Positions 16,058-25,000 are shown, counted from the first letter of the stretch. The stretch is 64,000 nt of DNA from Streptomyces sp. MUM 178J (GCF_022414575.1 NZ_JADWYQ010000002.1:216873-280872), one strand, 5' to 3'. Numbers and translations: made by a program. Notes: a model not told the origin generated them from the letters alone.

Positions 16058-16408
16058 TCAGACGCCGAGGCGGGCCTCCTCCTTGCCGGCCGCCTCGAGG
16101 ACGGCGTCGAGCAGCCCCGGGAAGAGCGCGGCCAGATCGTCCCGGCGCAGGGCGTTGAGCTTCGCCGTGCCCCGGTAGAACTGCCGGATCACTCCGCTCT
16201 CCCTGAGGACGCGGAAGTGGTGCGTGGTCGTGGACTTGGTGACGGGCAGGTCGAAGTACGAGCAGGACAGCTCGGACTCGGCGGACGCCAGTTCGCACAC
16301 GACCCTCAGCCGCATGGGGTCCGCGAGCGCGTGCAGCACGCCCTCCAGGCGGATCGCGGCGGGCTCCGGGTGCTCGAGCACCCGGCCGCCGCCGGTCTCA
16401 CGGGTCAT
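16058..16408 (-). CDS. ArsR family winged-helix repressor
   Basis: A 116-residue regulator with an ArsR-type winged helix: LHALADPMRLRVVCELA, then the recognition helix region SYFDLPVTKSTTTHHFRVL and the wing. No obvious CxC-type metal site is present, and the single Cys pair is spaced unlike ArsR/SmtB, so a non-metal or redox effector is possible. It lies downstream of the old-yellow-enzyme gene on the same strand, with its own promoter region. A 23-bp motif there is repeated upstream of the OYE gene. Confidence 0.88.
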   Translation of the reverse strand: MTRETGGGRVLEHPEPAAIRLEGVLHALADPMRLRVVCELASAESELSCSYFDLPVTKSTTTHHFRVLRESGVIRQFYRGTAKLNALRRDDLAALFPGLLDAVLEAAGKEEARLGV

Positions 16409-16465
16409 ACGGCTTCACTCCCACCCATCCCTCGGTGCGGCCTTTGGCGATGCGACGCCTCCATC

Positions 16466-16488
16466 GTACGAGGGTCACCGTAGTACGA
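16466..16488. promoter_or_regulatory. ArsR-promoter copy of shared 23-bp motif
   Basis: The motif starts GTACGAGG and ends TACGA, with CACCGTA in the middle. It matches 17675-17697 at 20 of 23 positions and lies 58 bp before the ArsR start. It is a likely ArsR operator. Confidence 0.65.
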
Positions 16489-16533
16489 CGGGGATCGCGT
16501 CTGGTCGCTTCCGCTCCCTTCCGGGGGAGATCC

Positions 16534-17613
16534 TCAGACCGAGCGGTGGTACTGCTCCGGCACATGGACCTCGCCGCCCAGCTCACGGGCCGCCCGCCGG
16601 GCCCAGGAGGGGTCGCGCAGCAGCTCACGGCCCAGCAGCACGGCGTCCGCCTCGCCGTTGGCGACGATCTTCTCCGCCTGCTCCGGCTCGGTGATCAGCC
16701 CGACCGCGGCGACCGGCAGGCCGGTCTCCGTCCGGACGCGCGCGGCGAAGGGCACCTGGTAGCCGGGGCCCGTGGGGATGCGCACACCCGGCGCGTTGCC
16801 GCCGCTCGACACATCGAGCAGGTCCACGCCGTGTTCCCGGAGCAGCACCGCGAAGCGCACCGTGTCGTCGGGCGTCCAGCCGGCCCCGTCGAGCCAGTCG
16901 GTGGCGGAGATCCGGAAGAACAGCGGAAGCTCGTCGGGCCAGACGGCGCGGACGGCGTCCACGACTTCCAGGGCGAAGCGAGTGCGGTTGACGAATGAGC
17001 CGCCGTAGGCGTCGGTACGGCGGTTGCTGTACGGGGAGAGGAACTCGCCGATGAGATAACCATGTGCGCCGTGGATCTCGGCGACCTCGAACCCGGCGTC
17101 CAGAGCGCGTCGGGCGGCCTCCGCGAAGTGTCCGACCACCTCGGCCAGGTGCGCCTCGGTCAGCTCGTCGGGCACCGGGTGTCCGTCGTCGAAGGGCAGC
17201 GGGCTGGGGCCGACGGGCTGCCAGCCGTGCTCGTCGGGGCCGACGGGCGCGCCGCCCTGCCAGGGGAGTCCGGTGGACGCCTTGCGGCCCGCGTGCGCGA
17301 GCTGGATGCCGGGGACGGTGTTCTGGCTCTTGAGGAAGCGGGTGATCCGGCGCAGTGCCGCGACCTGGGTGTCATTCCAGATGCCGAGGTCCGCGGGGCT
17401 GATGCGGCCCTCGGGGACGACGGCGGTGGCCTCCAGCAGGATCAGCCCGGCGCCGCCGGCGGCGCGAGCGGCGTAGTGGGCGAAGTGCCAGTCGTTCGCC
17501 ACTCCTGTGTCCGCCCCCGACACCGCCGCGCTGTACTGGCACATGGGGGCCATCCAGACGCGGTTCGGGACGGTGAGCGAACGCAGCGGGTAGGGCTCGA
17601 ACAAGGCGCTCAC
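16534..17613 (-). CDS. NADH:flavin oxidoreductase, old yellow enzyme family (YqjM-like)
   Basis: A 359-residue FMN-dependent ene-reductase. It carries the YqjM-class features MAPMCQYSA (the redox-tuning Cys), EIHGAHGYLIGEFLSP (the substrate-binding His pair and Tyr) and NRRTDAYGGS. FMN-phosphate contacts are in DAVLLGRELLRDP. It likely reduces electrophilic alkenes, aldehydes or nitro compounds. Regulation by the adjacent ArsR-type repressor is inferred from the shared promoter motif. Confidence 0.93.
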   Translation of the reverse strand: MSALFEPYPLRSLTVPNRVWMAPMCQYSAAVSGADTGVANDWHFAHYAARAAGGAGLILLEATAVVPEGRISPADLGIWNDTQVAALRRITRFLKSQNTVPGIQLAHAGRKASTGLPWQGGAPVGPDEHGWQPVGPSPLPFDDGHPVPDELTEAHLAEVVGHFAEAARRALDAGFEVAEIHGAHGYLIGEFLSPYSNRRTDAYGGSFVNRTRFALEVVDAVRAVWPDELPLFFRISATDWLDGAGWTPDDTVRFAVLLREHGVDLLDVSSGGNAPGVRIPTGPGYQVPFAARVRTETGLPVAAVGLITEPEQAEKIVANGEADAVLLGRELLRDPSWARRAARELGGEVHVPEQYHRSV

Positions 17614-17669
17614 GGGGGACTCCGTTTCACAGGCGGGGCCGGGTTCACAGACGGGGCCGACCGGGCGAC

Positions 17670-17731
17670 CCCTTGTACGAGGAACACCGTACTACGAACT
17701 TCATCGAATTACGAGAGGTGTCGTACAAGGG
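17670..17731. promoter_or_regulatory. Operator cluster in the OYE promoter region
   Basis: The region holds the second copy of the 23-bp motif (17675-17697), an 11-bp inverted repeat with arms at 17670-17680 and 17721-17731 (CCCTTGTACGA and complement), and a perfect TACGA-N6-TCGTA dyad at 17710-17725. It sits between the divergent OYE and BNR-repeat genes and may control both. Confidence 0.6.
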
Positions 17732-17858
17732 TCACGGAGAACCGCGCGGACGACCTCACCCCTGACGCCGATGAGTTTCCTGATGCGCGGGAGTCGTCCG
17801 TGTTGTACTCCGTACTGAGGAGGCACACCGTGCTGCTCGAGAACAAGAGGTGTCGGCG

Positions 17859-18944
17859 ATGACCGATGTTCTTCTGACCGTAGGCACCCGCAAGGGACTC
17901 TTCATCGGCCGTGCAAGGCGCGGCACATGGGAGTTCGAGGGGCCGTACTTCAATGCGCAGGCGATCTACTCCATCGGCATCGACACCCGCAGGGCCACCC
18001 CGCGCCTCCTCGTGGGCGGCGACAGCTCCCACTGGGGGCCTTCGGTGTTCCACTCCGACGACCTCGGCACGACCTGGACCGAGCCCTCGCGGCCCGCGGT
18101 GAAGTTCCCCCGGGACACCGGGGCCTCCCTGGAGCGGGTCTGGCAGCTCCACCCCGCCGGGCCGGACACCCCGGACCTGGTGTACGCGGGCACGGAGCCG
18201 GCCGCCCTGTTCCGCTCCGCGGACGGCGGCGAGACCTTCGAGCTGGTCCGTCCCCTGTGGGAGCACCCCACCCGTTCGAAATGGGTGCCCGGAGGCGGCG
18301 GCGAGGCCGTGCACACGGTCGTCACCGACCGGCGCGACCCGGACGCGGTCACCGTCGCCGTCTCGACCGCCGGGGTCTTCCGCTCCCGCGACGGCGGAGC
18401 CAGCTGGGCGCCGTCCAACCGGGGAGTGTCCGCGGTCTTCCTCCCGGACCCCCACCCGGAGTTCGGGCAGTGCGTCCACAAGATCGCCCAGGACGCGGGC
18501 GATCCGGACCGCCTGTATCTGCAGAACCACTGGGGCGTCTACCGCAGCGACGACGCGGGCGCGAGCTGGACCGACATCGGCACGGGCCTGCCCTCCGACT
18601 TCGGCTTCGCCATGGCCGCCCATCCGCACCGCCCCGACACCGCCTATGTCTTCCCGATCAACGCCGATGCCGACCGGGTTCCCGCCGGACGGCGCTGCCG
18701 CGTCTACCGCACCCGGGACGCGGGCGAGAACTGGGAGCCGCTCACCGCGGGGCTGCCCGAGGGCGACCACTTCGGCACGGTGCTGCGTGACGCGCTGCGG
18801 ACCGACGACGCCGACCCGGCCGGCGTCTACTTCGGCAACCGCAACGGCGAGCTGTACGCCAGCGCCGACGACGGGGACAGCTGGCAGCAGCTCGCCCGAC
18901 ATCTGCCCGATGTGCTCTGCGTGCGTGCGGCGGCCCTGAGTTGA
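17859..18944 (+). CDS. BNR/Asp-box repeat (sialidase-like propeller) protein
   Basis: A 361-residue cytoplasmic beta-propeller with six Asp-box motifs of form SxDxGxxW: SDDLGTTW, SADGGETF, SRDGGASW, SDDAGASW, TRDAGENW and SADDGDSW. It begins TVGTRKGLFIG and lacks a signal peptide and recognisable sialidase catalytic residues. Homologues are annotated as exo-alpha-sialidase or WD40/YVTN-like proteins; the enzymatic role is unproven. ATG 17859 is preferred, with AAGAGG upstream. It is divergent from the OYE gene and may share its operators. Confidence 0.85.
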   Translation: MTDVLLTVGTRKGLFIGRARRGTWEFEGPYFNAQAIYSIGIDTRRATPRLLVGGDSSHWGPSVFHSDDLGTTWTEPSRPAVKFPRDTGASLERVWQLHPAGPDTPDLVYAGTEPAALFRSADGGETFELVRPLWEHPTRSKWVPGGGGEAVHTVVTDRRDPDAVTVAVSTAGVFRSRDGGASWAPSNRGVSAVFLPDPHPEFGQCVHKIAQDAGDPDRLYLQNHWGVYRSDDAGASWTDIGTGLPSDFGFAMAAHPHRPDTAYVFPINADADRVPAGRRCRVYRTRDAGENWEPLTAGLPEGDHFGTVLRDALRTDDADPAGVYFGNRNGELYASADDGDSWQQLARHLPDVLCVRAAALS

Positions 18945-19018
18945 CGGCGACGACGGCGGCCGGGACCGAGGGGCTCGAGTTGAAAGACCCCGCCGCTCGA
19001 CCAGTAGAGTGACGCTCC

Positions 19019-19696
19019 GTGGCAGCACGACCGTTGAGAGAAATCGTCGAGCCGGGCTGGGCCGAGGCCCTCGCACCGGCGGCCGAACGCATCGCCGGGA
19101 TGGGCGACTTCCTGCGCGCGGAAATCGCCGCGGGGCGCACCTATCTGCCGTCGGGACCGAACGTGCTGCGCGCCTTCCAGCAGCCGTTCGACGAGGTCCG
19201 GGTGTTGATCGTCGGCCAGGACCCGTACCCCACGCCCGGTCACGCGGTGGGGCTGAGCTTCTCGGTGGCGCCCGAGGTGCGGCCGCTGCCCGGCAGCCTG
19301 GAGAACATCTTCCGGGAGATGCACACGGACCTCGGCCTGCCCCGCCCCGCCAACGGCGATCTCACCCCCTGGACCCGGCAGGGCGTGCTGCTGCTCAACA
19401 GGGCGCTGACGACCGCGCCCCGGAGGCCCGCCGCCCACCGGGGCAAGGGCTGGGAGGAGGTCACCGAGCAGGCCATCCGGGCGCTCGTCGCCCGCGGCAA
19501 GCCCCTGGTGTCCGTGCTGTGGGGCCGTGACGCGCGCAATCTGCGCCCGCTGCTGGGCGAGTCGCCGGCCGTGGAGTCCGCGCACCCCTCCCCCATGTCC
19601 GCGGACCGCGGATTCTTCGGCTCGCGCCCCTTCAGCCGCGCCAACGACCTGCTGGTGCGGCAGGGGGCGCAGCCCGTGGACTGGCGACTGCCGTGA
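19019..19696 (+). CDS. ung: Uracil-DNA glycosylase (family 1)
   Basis: A 225-residue enzyme that removes uracil from DNA to start base-excision repair. The catalytic water-activating motif GQDPYP (residues 66-71, Asp68) and the minor-groove loop HPSPMS are present, with uracil-pocket residues in GLSFSV and LLLNRALTT. The GTG start at 19019 has no strong ribosome-binding site; TAGAGT lies about 10 bp upstream, compatible with a leaderless transcript. Its stop overlaps the next gene by 4 bp. Streptomycetes often carry two Ung paralogues. Confidence 0.95.
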   Translation: MAARPLREIVEPGWAEALAPAAERIAGMGDFLRAEIAAGRTYLPSGPNVLRAFQQPFDEVRVLIVGQDPYPTPGHAVGLSFSVAPEVRPLPGSLENIFREMHTDLGLPRPANGDLTPWTRQGVLLLNRALTTAPRRPAAHRGKGWEEVTEQAIRALVARGKPLVSVLWGRDARNLRPLLGESPAVESAHPSPMSADRGFFGSRPFSRANDLLVRQGAQPVDWRLP

Positions 19697-20988
19697 CCTG
19701 GGTGCTCGGCGTCGACTCGGGCGGCTCGGGGCTGCGCGCCGCGCTCGCCCCGGCCGACGACATCACGCGCGCCGAGACGGCCGTATCGGATGAACCGGTG
19801 CGCATCGGTCCGGACGGCGTCGACGCCGGGCATCTGCTGCGGCAGCTGCTGCCGATGGTCCGCTCGCTGCTGGGCCGGGCCGGGGGCGGCCGCATCGCGT
19901 CGGCCGTGATCGGCGCAGCAGGGACGGCCTCGCTGGGCGGGCCGCTGCGCGCCCGGCTGCCCGGCGCCCTCCGCGCGGATCTGGGCGTGCGGAGTACGGC
20001 ACTGGCGGCCGACGGGGTCACCGCATACGCCGGAGCGCTGGGTCAGCGGCCGGGAGCGGTCGTCGCGGCCGGCACCGGCGTGATCGCTCTGGGCACGGAT
20101 CTGTCGGGCTGGCGGCGCGCCGACGGCTGGGGGCATCTGCTGGGCGACGCGGGCGGCGGGGCCTGGATCGGACGGGCCGGGCTGGAGGCCGCACTGCGCG
20201 CCCACGACGGGCGGCGCGGCGGGTCGGCGGCGCTGCTCTCGCACGCCGAGGCGGCGTTCGGACCGGCCGAGGAACTGCCGGAGCGGCTCTATCCGCGGCC
20301 CGACCGGCCCGCCGTCCTGGCGTCGTTCGCCCCTCGGGTCGCCGCCTGCGCGGAGGACGACCCCGTGGCGGCCGGCATTCTCGCCGAGGCCGCACGCCAT
20401 ATCGCGGACACCGCCGCCGCCGTGTGCCCACCGGCGGTCCGGGCCGCCGGGACCGACCGGGCCGCCCGGGCGATCTGGGCGGACCGGGCCACCCGCGCCA
20501 CCGAGCAAGGACGCACCTTCGGCACCGACCGGGGCGGCTGGGCCGCCGAGGCCGGACCGGCCACCGAGGTCGGCCGGGACGCCGAACCCGGCCGGAGCGC
20601 CCACAGCGACGAAACTGCCCAGGCCGGCCAGGCTGCCGAAGCCGACCGAGTCGCCCAGGCCGGCCAGGCTGCGCGGACCGCCCAGAACGACCGGGCCGGC
20701 GAGAGCGGTGGGACCGTCGAGCGCAGCCGGGCGACCCCGAGCAGCCAGTCGGCGGCGAGCGTCGAAATCGCCCTGACCGGGGGCCTGTTCAAGCTGGGCG
20801 AGCCGTTGCTCGCACCGCTGCGCGGCGAACTCGCCGCGCAACTGCCGCACACCCGGCTGACGTCCGCGGCCGGGGACCCGCTCGGCGGAGCGCTGCTGCT
20901 GGCGTCCGCTCTGCACTTCGGCGATCTGCGGCTGCCGCCGCACCCGACGCTGCTGTATCTGCCGGGGCCTGCGGAGACGGCCAGTTGA
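19693..20988 (+). CDS. BadF/BadG/NAGK-type ATPase (N-acetylglucosamine kinase-like) with large insertion
   Basis: A 431-residue ASKHA-fold kinase. ATP/phosphate motifs are visible: [13 protein letters not shown] at the N-terminus, [27 protein letters not shown], and [14 protein letters not shown] near the C-terminus. Family members are about 310-330 residues. The excess comes from a roughly 110-residue low-complexity insertion (about residues 245-355) rich in Ala, Arg, Gly, Glu and Gln. The insertion sits between [11 protein letters not shown] and SVEIALTGG and includes a repeated AQAGQAA. GTG 19693 overlaps the ung stop. The sugar substrate is not certain. Confidence 0.82.
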   Translation: MTWVLGVDSGGSGLRAALAPADDITRAETAVSDEPVRIGPDGVDAGHLLRQLLPMVRSLLGRAGGGRIASAVIGAAGTASLGGPLRARLPGALRADLGVRSTALAADGVTAYAGALGQRPGAVVAAGTGVIALGTDLSGWRRADGWGHLLGDAGGGAWIGRAGLEAALRAHDGRRGGSAALLSHAEAAFGPAEELPERLYPRPDRPAVLASFAPRVAACAEDDPVAAGILAEAARHIADTAAAVCPPAVRAAGTDRAARAIWADRATRATEQGRTFGTDRGGWAAEAGPATEVGRDAEPGRSAHSDETAQAGQAAEADRVAQAGQAARTAQNDRAGESGGTVERSRATPSSQSAASVEIALTGGLFKLGEPLLAPLRGELAAQLPHTRLTSAAGDPLGGALLLASALHFGDLRLPPHPTLLYLPGPAETAS

Positions 20989-21128
20989 CCGCCCGTACAC
21001 CTGACGGACACCGGGAACGCCTCGGGACGGGGTTTGCGCAAGGACCCATCGGGCATATTCGGACAGATGTCATGGAGTTGGCCCCTCCCCGAACAGCCGC
21101 ACCGGCAAAACCAGTAGCATGCGGGCGC

Positions 21129-22052
21129 ATGAGCTCCCCCACTGGGCCCGCATCTGGCCTGCCTGTACGAATGCCGCGACCCCGCCAGCCCGGTCGGCAC
21201 CGCCGGCCGGAGCCCGTGACGGCTCCCGAGGGCGCGCCCGCGCTGATCCTGGCCGTGCCCGGAACGCCTGAACCCGGCACGCGCAGCCTGGCCGAAGAGG
21301 TCATAAGCATCGCTCGGTCCGAGCTGCCCGGCCTTGAGGCGGCCATCGGCTACCTCGACGGCGACGACGCCGAGTACCCCGCCCTTGCCTCCGTCCTCGC
21401 GTACACCGCGCAGCGGCGCACCGAGCGGCATGAGATCGCCAAGGCGGCCGGCCGCGAGGTCGCCGAGCCCGAGGGCCCCGCGGCGGTCGTCGTGCCGCTG
21501 CTGGTCGGCCCGGACGCCGAGCTGACCGGCCGGATCCGCCGGGCCGTCGCGGACAGCGGCGCGAGCGCGGAGCTGACCGATGTGCTCGGCCCGCACCCGC
21601 TGCTGGCCGAGGGCCTGCACGTCCGCCTCTCCGAGGCGTCCCTGGCGCGCGCCGACCGGGCCAGGCTGTTCACCGTGGCCACCGCGGCCGACGGCATCAT
21701 CCTGGCGACCGTCGGCGGCGAGGAGGCCGTGCAGGCCGCCGGCATCACGGGCATGCTGCTGGCCGCCCGGCTCGCCGTGCCGGTGATGGCCGCGGGCCTG
21801 GACCAGGACGGCGCGGTCGCCGCCATCGCCGAGCAGCTGCGCGGCGCGGGCTCCGTGCAGCTGGCGCTGGCCCCCTGCCTGGTCGGCCCGGAGGCGCCGG
21901 CGGGGTTGCTGGATTCCGCCGCCAAGGAGGCGGGTTGCCCGGCGTCCGAGGCACTGGGCGCCTACCCGGCGATCGGCAAGCTCGTGCTGTCGCAGTACGC
22001 GACCACGCTGGGGATAGCCCCGCAGCAGCCGCAGGGCGCGCCCGCCCGCTGA
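21129..22052 (+). CDS. Sirohydrochlorin chelatase / CbiX-SirB family protein
   Basis: A 307-residue protein of the CbiX/SirB class, which inserts Fe or Co into sirohydrochlorin. After a Pro/Arg-rich leader (about 40 residues), the first domain shows LILAVPGTPEPGTRSLAEEV in place of the usual HGSRDP motif, so the canonical catalytic His is missing. The second domain reads VVVPLLVGPDAELTGRI and LGPHPLLAEGL, the latter with the conserved His. Activity is therefore uncertain. The ATG at 21129 follows TAGCAT by 8-10 bases, possibly leaderless. Confidence 0.75.
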   Translation: MSSPTGPASGLPVRMPRPRQPGRHRRPEPVTAPEGAPALILAVPGTPEPGTRSLAEEVISIARSELPGLEAAIGYLDGDDAEYPALASVLAYTAQRRTERHEIAKAAGREVAEPEGPAAVVVPLLVGPDAELTGRIRRAVADSGASAELTDVLGPHPLLAEGLHVRLSEASLARADRARLFTVATAADGIILATVGGEEAVQAAGITGMLLAARLAVPVMAAGLDQDGAVAAIAEQLRGAGSVQLALAPCLVGPEAPAGLLDSAAKEAGCPASEALGAYPAIGKLVLSQYATTLGIAPQQPQGAPAR

Positions 22053-22074
22053 AGACCCCGTACCGCATCCGGCA

Positions 22075-22114
22075 CAGGGCCCGTACACGCCGCTCACGGC
22101 TGGTACGGGCTCTG
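22075..22114. terminator. Hairpin between convergent genes
   Basis: Arms CAGGGCCCGTA (22075-22085) and TACGGGCTCTG (22104-22114) pair over 11 bases with one G-U. The loop is 18 bases. It lies between the chelatase-like and lactonase-like genes. Confidence 0.65.
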
Positions 22115-22144
22115 CGGTCTGCCGGGACCCGGAACGACGTCCGG

Positions 22145-23230
22145 TCAGATGAAGGTCACACAGGATGCGGCAGGGGCCGCGAACGACCCGGCCCGCCGTG
22201 GGATGCCGCCGCCCGCGTCGACATCGACGTCGAACCATGTGACGTCCCCGGAACGCTCGTTGGCGGCGTACAGTCTGCGGCCGGCCGGGTCGAGCGCCAG
22301 ATCCCGCGGCCAGCGCCCGCCGCAGTCCACGACGGCCGTCGGCTCGGGCCGCTCCGGACCCCGGTCGAGCGAGAGGACACAGATGACGTCGGGGCCGCGT
22401 ACCGCCGCCCACAGACGGCGGCCGTCGGGCGAGACGACGGCCTCGGAGGGGTAGGCGGGCCGGGTGGCGCCGCCCGGGGTGAGCGGGTGCTCGCCGACCG
22501 TCTTCAGCAGTCCGCCGTCCGCGTCCCAGCGGCACACGGTGACGACGGGGTCCAGCTCGCCCACGACGTAGACATGCGTGCCCGCCGGATGGACGACGAG
22601 ATGGCGGGGTCCGACGCCGGGTCGCAGGGCCGTCTCGGCGTGCGGGGTCAGGGCACCGGCCTGCGCGTCCCATGCGTGGACGTACACCCGGTCCGTGCCC
22701 AGATCGACGGCCAGCACCCAGCGCCCGGTCGGATCGGCGACCACCTGGTGGGCGTGCGGGCCGGCCTGCCGGTCCGGGTCGGGGCCGCTGCCGTGGTGGT
22801 GCAGCACCGCGCCGACCGGCCCGGGAGCGCCGTCCGTCCCGACCGGAAGGATGCTCACGCTCCCCGAACCGTAGTTGGCGGTCACCAGATGGCCCGCGGC
22901 GAGTGCGAGATGTGTGGGGCCCGCGCCGCGCACGGGCACACGCCCTCCGATGGGGCGTGGCGCCGGCCCGGTGACGTCGAAGGCGGCGACGGCGCCGTCC
23001 TCCGTCTCGGAGACGGCGTAGAGGAGGGTCCCGCCGAAGGCCGCGCCCGGCACCAGATACGAGGGGTCGGCGACGGCGTCGCTCACCCCCGTCTCGGTGA
23101 GCGCGCCCGAGTCCGGGTCCACGGCCGCGGCGATGACGCCCCGGCCCCCGGCCGAGGTGAACGACCCGATGAACGCCCGGACGGCAGATGCCCGGACGGC
23201 GTTCGCCCCTGCGGGGCTGGTGCGGCCCAC
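22145..23230 (-). CDS. Lactonase family (seven-bladed beta-propeller) protein
   Basis: A 361-residue cytoplasmic propeller related to 6-phosphogluconolactonase (Pgl/YbhE) and muconate lactonising enzymes. It begins AFIGSFTSAGGRGVIAAAVD, and family motifs include GPTHLALAAGHLVTANYGSGSVS, PHAHQV and GPRHLVVHPAGTHVYVVGEL. GTG 23230 follows GGAGAGGGGAAG and fits the family start better than upstream ATGs. The substrate is not determined. Confidence 0.85.
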   Translation of the reverse strand: MGRTSPAGANAVRASAVRAFIGSFTSAGGRGVIAAAVDPDSGALTETGVSDAVADPSYLVPGAAFGGTLLYAVSETEDGAVAAFDVTGPAPRPIGGRVPVRGAGPTHLALAAGHLVTANYGSGSVSILPVGTDGAPGPVGAVLHHHGSGPDPDRQAGPHAHQVVADPTGRWVLAVDLGTDRVYVHAWDAQAGALTPHAETALRPGVGPRHLVVHPAGTHVYVVGELDPVVTVCRWDADGGLLKTVGEHPLTPGGATRPAYPSEAVVSPDGRRLWAAVRGPDVICVLSLDRGPERPEPTAVVDCGGRWPRDLALDPAGRRLYAANERSGDVTWFDVDVDAGGGIPRRAGSFAAPAASCVTFI

Positions 23231-23400
23231 TGCTTCCCCTCTCCGCCTGCTGCTGCGCTGCCGGTGCGTTGCTGACGCACTGCCATGTCCTGCCATGCGC
23301 CGCCGACGGTAGCAGTCGGTCTAGACCAGAAGAGGGGAGCGCACCGCTGCCGTCCGGCACACGGCCGGGTCCGGGAGGTCAAAGTGCGCGGTCGCCGGGA

Positions 23401-23844
23401 TCAGGACGCCAGCCGGTCGAGGGCTGCGGCCGGCTCCGCGGGCGTCACCTCGAACCAGATCACTTTGCCCGTGGCCGTGCCTGCGCTGCCCCAGCTCGCC
23501 GCCAGCGTCTCGATCAGGATCAGGCCCCGGCCGCTTTCGGCATACAGCTCGCGATCGCGTTGTGTGGGCAGCGTCCCCGCCGTGTCGCTCACCTCCACCC
23601 GCAGCCGGGCGCCGGTCCAGCGCACCGTCACCGAGCACGGCCCGGCAGTGTGGAGCACGGCGTTGGCGATCACCTCGCCCGACAGCAGCGCGAGGTCGTG
23701 CAGCGTCTCGTCCACGAGCGGGAGCTCCCAGGTGCGGACCGCCGACAGAAGCAGTCGACGGGCCTTGGGCACTGCGGCCGGGTCCCCTGCGGGGACCGTG
23801 AAGCTGTGGGCCGGCGGCTGTCCTGAGGTGTCGGTCGTATACAT
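23401..23844 (-). CDS. ATP-binding protein, RsbW/SpoIIAB-like anti-sigma kinase domain
   Basis: A 147-residue single HATPase_c-domain protein. The N-box is LLSGEVIANAVLHTAG (Asn in the ATP site). The G1 box is VSDTAGTLP, and the later ESGRGLILIETLAASWG contains the G2 box. Such stand-alone kinases, numerous in Streptomyces, act as anti-sigma factors or partner-switching serine kinases. ATG 23844 is preceded by AGGAGG. No cognate anti-anti-sigma or sigma gene adjoins it. Confidence 0.88.
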   Translation of the reverse strand: MYTTDTSGQPPAHSFTVPAGDPAAVPKARRLLLSAVRTWELPLVDETLHDLALLSGEVIANAVLHTAGPCSVTVRWTGARLRVEVSDTAGTLPTQRDRELYAESGRGLILIETLAASWGSAGTATGKVIWFEVTPAEPAAALDRLAS

Positions 23845-24199
23845 GTGACGCCGGCCTCCTAGCCGGTCCTGGCGCCCAGTCGCCGGGGAGGCGGCCCCTG
23901 CAACGCCCGCACCGTCCCACGGGGCCACCGGTTGGCCGACTGTTCGCCGCCGCGGCTCGGACGGCACTGTTGCCATGCTCATCTCGGCCATCTCCTGGGA
24001 CTAGGCACTTCGCTCTACTCCGAACCGTGGCAGCCGTGACGAGCAGGCAACAGGGCACGACCGAGCTCTTAACATAGGTTTAGGGTTAAGTGATGGAGAT
24101 CACTTCTACGCTCGACTCGAAGGCCCGTTACAAGCCCTGCCCTCGGACCTGAGCCCTGGCGGGGACCGGGACCCGGCACATGAGGCACTGGGAGGCTCT
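23845..24199. other. Divergent intergenic region, 355 bp
   Basis: No gene is evident. An AT-richer island at about 24068-24105 contains CTTAAC (24068-24073) opposite GTTAAG (24085-24090), followed by a perfect 7-bp inverted repeat AAGTGAT-N4-ATCACTT (24088-24105). This is the likely promoter and control region of the response-regulator gene. Confidence 0.6.
24068..24105 (+). promoter_or_regulatory. Inverted repeats upstream of the response regulator
   Basis: Two nested dyads (CTTAAC-N11-GTTAAG and AAGTGAT-N4-ATCACTT) lie 95-130 bp before the GTG. TTTAGGGTT inside them, read on the other strand, resembles AACCCTTAA upstream of the TAXI gene at 30898. Confidence 0.5.
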
Positions 24200-24985
24200 G
24201 TGCACATACTGCTTGTCGAGGACGACAACCGGGTCGCCGACGCCCTGACGGGCTCGCTGCGCCGCAACGGGTACGAGGTGTGGCGCGCGGCCAACGCCGC
24301 CGAGGCACTGGCCGCGCCCGCCGCGGACCTGGTCCTGCTCGATCTTGGCCTGCCGGACCGGGACGGCATCGAGGTGTGCCGGGAACTGCGTGCCCGCGGC
24401 AGGGTGCCGGTCATCGCGGTGACCGCACGGGGAGGGGAACCCGACCGGGTGCGAGGACTGCGCAGCGGCGCCGACGACTACGTGGTGAAACCCTTCAGCG
24501 CCGCCGAACTGCTCGCCCGTATCGAGGCGGTGCTCCGGCGCAGCATGCCCCAGCGCGCCGAGGACGACCGGCTCGTCACAGTCGACGGACTGGAGATCGA
24601 CCTGCGGCGGCGCACGGTCACCCTGGACGGGCAGCCGGTGCCGCTGACCCGCAAGGAGTTCGACGTGCTGGCCGTGCTGGTGCGCGCCGACGGCGCCGCC
24701 GTGTCCCGGGACCGCATCATCGTCGAGGTATGGCACACGACGTACGACGGCATGTCGCGCACCCTGGACGTGCATATGGCCAACCTGCGCGGGAAGCTGG
24801 GGCGGGCAGGAGGCGTGGTGCGGACTGTGCGGGGCGTCGGCTACCGCCTCGCCGCCGCCTGCGGGACGGCCCCGGACGCGGCTTCGGCCTCGCATCGGGC
24901 TCCGGACGCCACGCCGGAAACGCCCCCGGCCTCGCAGGCCGACCACCCGCCCGCTGCCTCGCCGCCCACGGCGGCCGAGGCCTGA
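24200..24985 (+). CDS. OmpR/PhoB family response regulator
   Basis: A 261-residue regulator. The receiver domain has the acidic pair in LLVEDD, the phosphoacceptor Asp48 (LLLDLGLPD) and the conserved Lys of VVKPFS. The C-terminal winged helix covers about residues 125-225, with the recognition helix in SRTLDVHMANLRGKLG. A Pro/Ala-rich tail of about 35 residues is unusual. The GTG start is used. It is directly followed (15 bp) by its sensor kinase. The TRAP-TAXI transporter convergent with this pair is a reasonable but unproven target. Confidence 0.92.
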   Translation: MHILLVEDDNRVADALTGSLRRNGYEVWRAANAAEALAAPAADLVLLDLGLPDRDGIEVCRELRARGRVPVIAVTARGGEPDRVRGLRSGADDYVVKPFSAAELLARIEAVLRRSMPQRAEDDRLVTVDGLEIDLRRRTVTLDGQPVPLTRKEFDVLAVLVRADGAAVSRDRIIVEVWHTTYDGMSRTLDVHMANLRGKLGRAGGVVRTVRGVGYRLAAACGTAPDAASASHRAPDATPETPPASQADHPPAASPPTAAEA

Positions 24986-25000
24986 GCCTGCCGATCGCCG

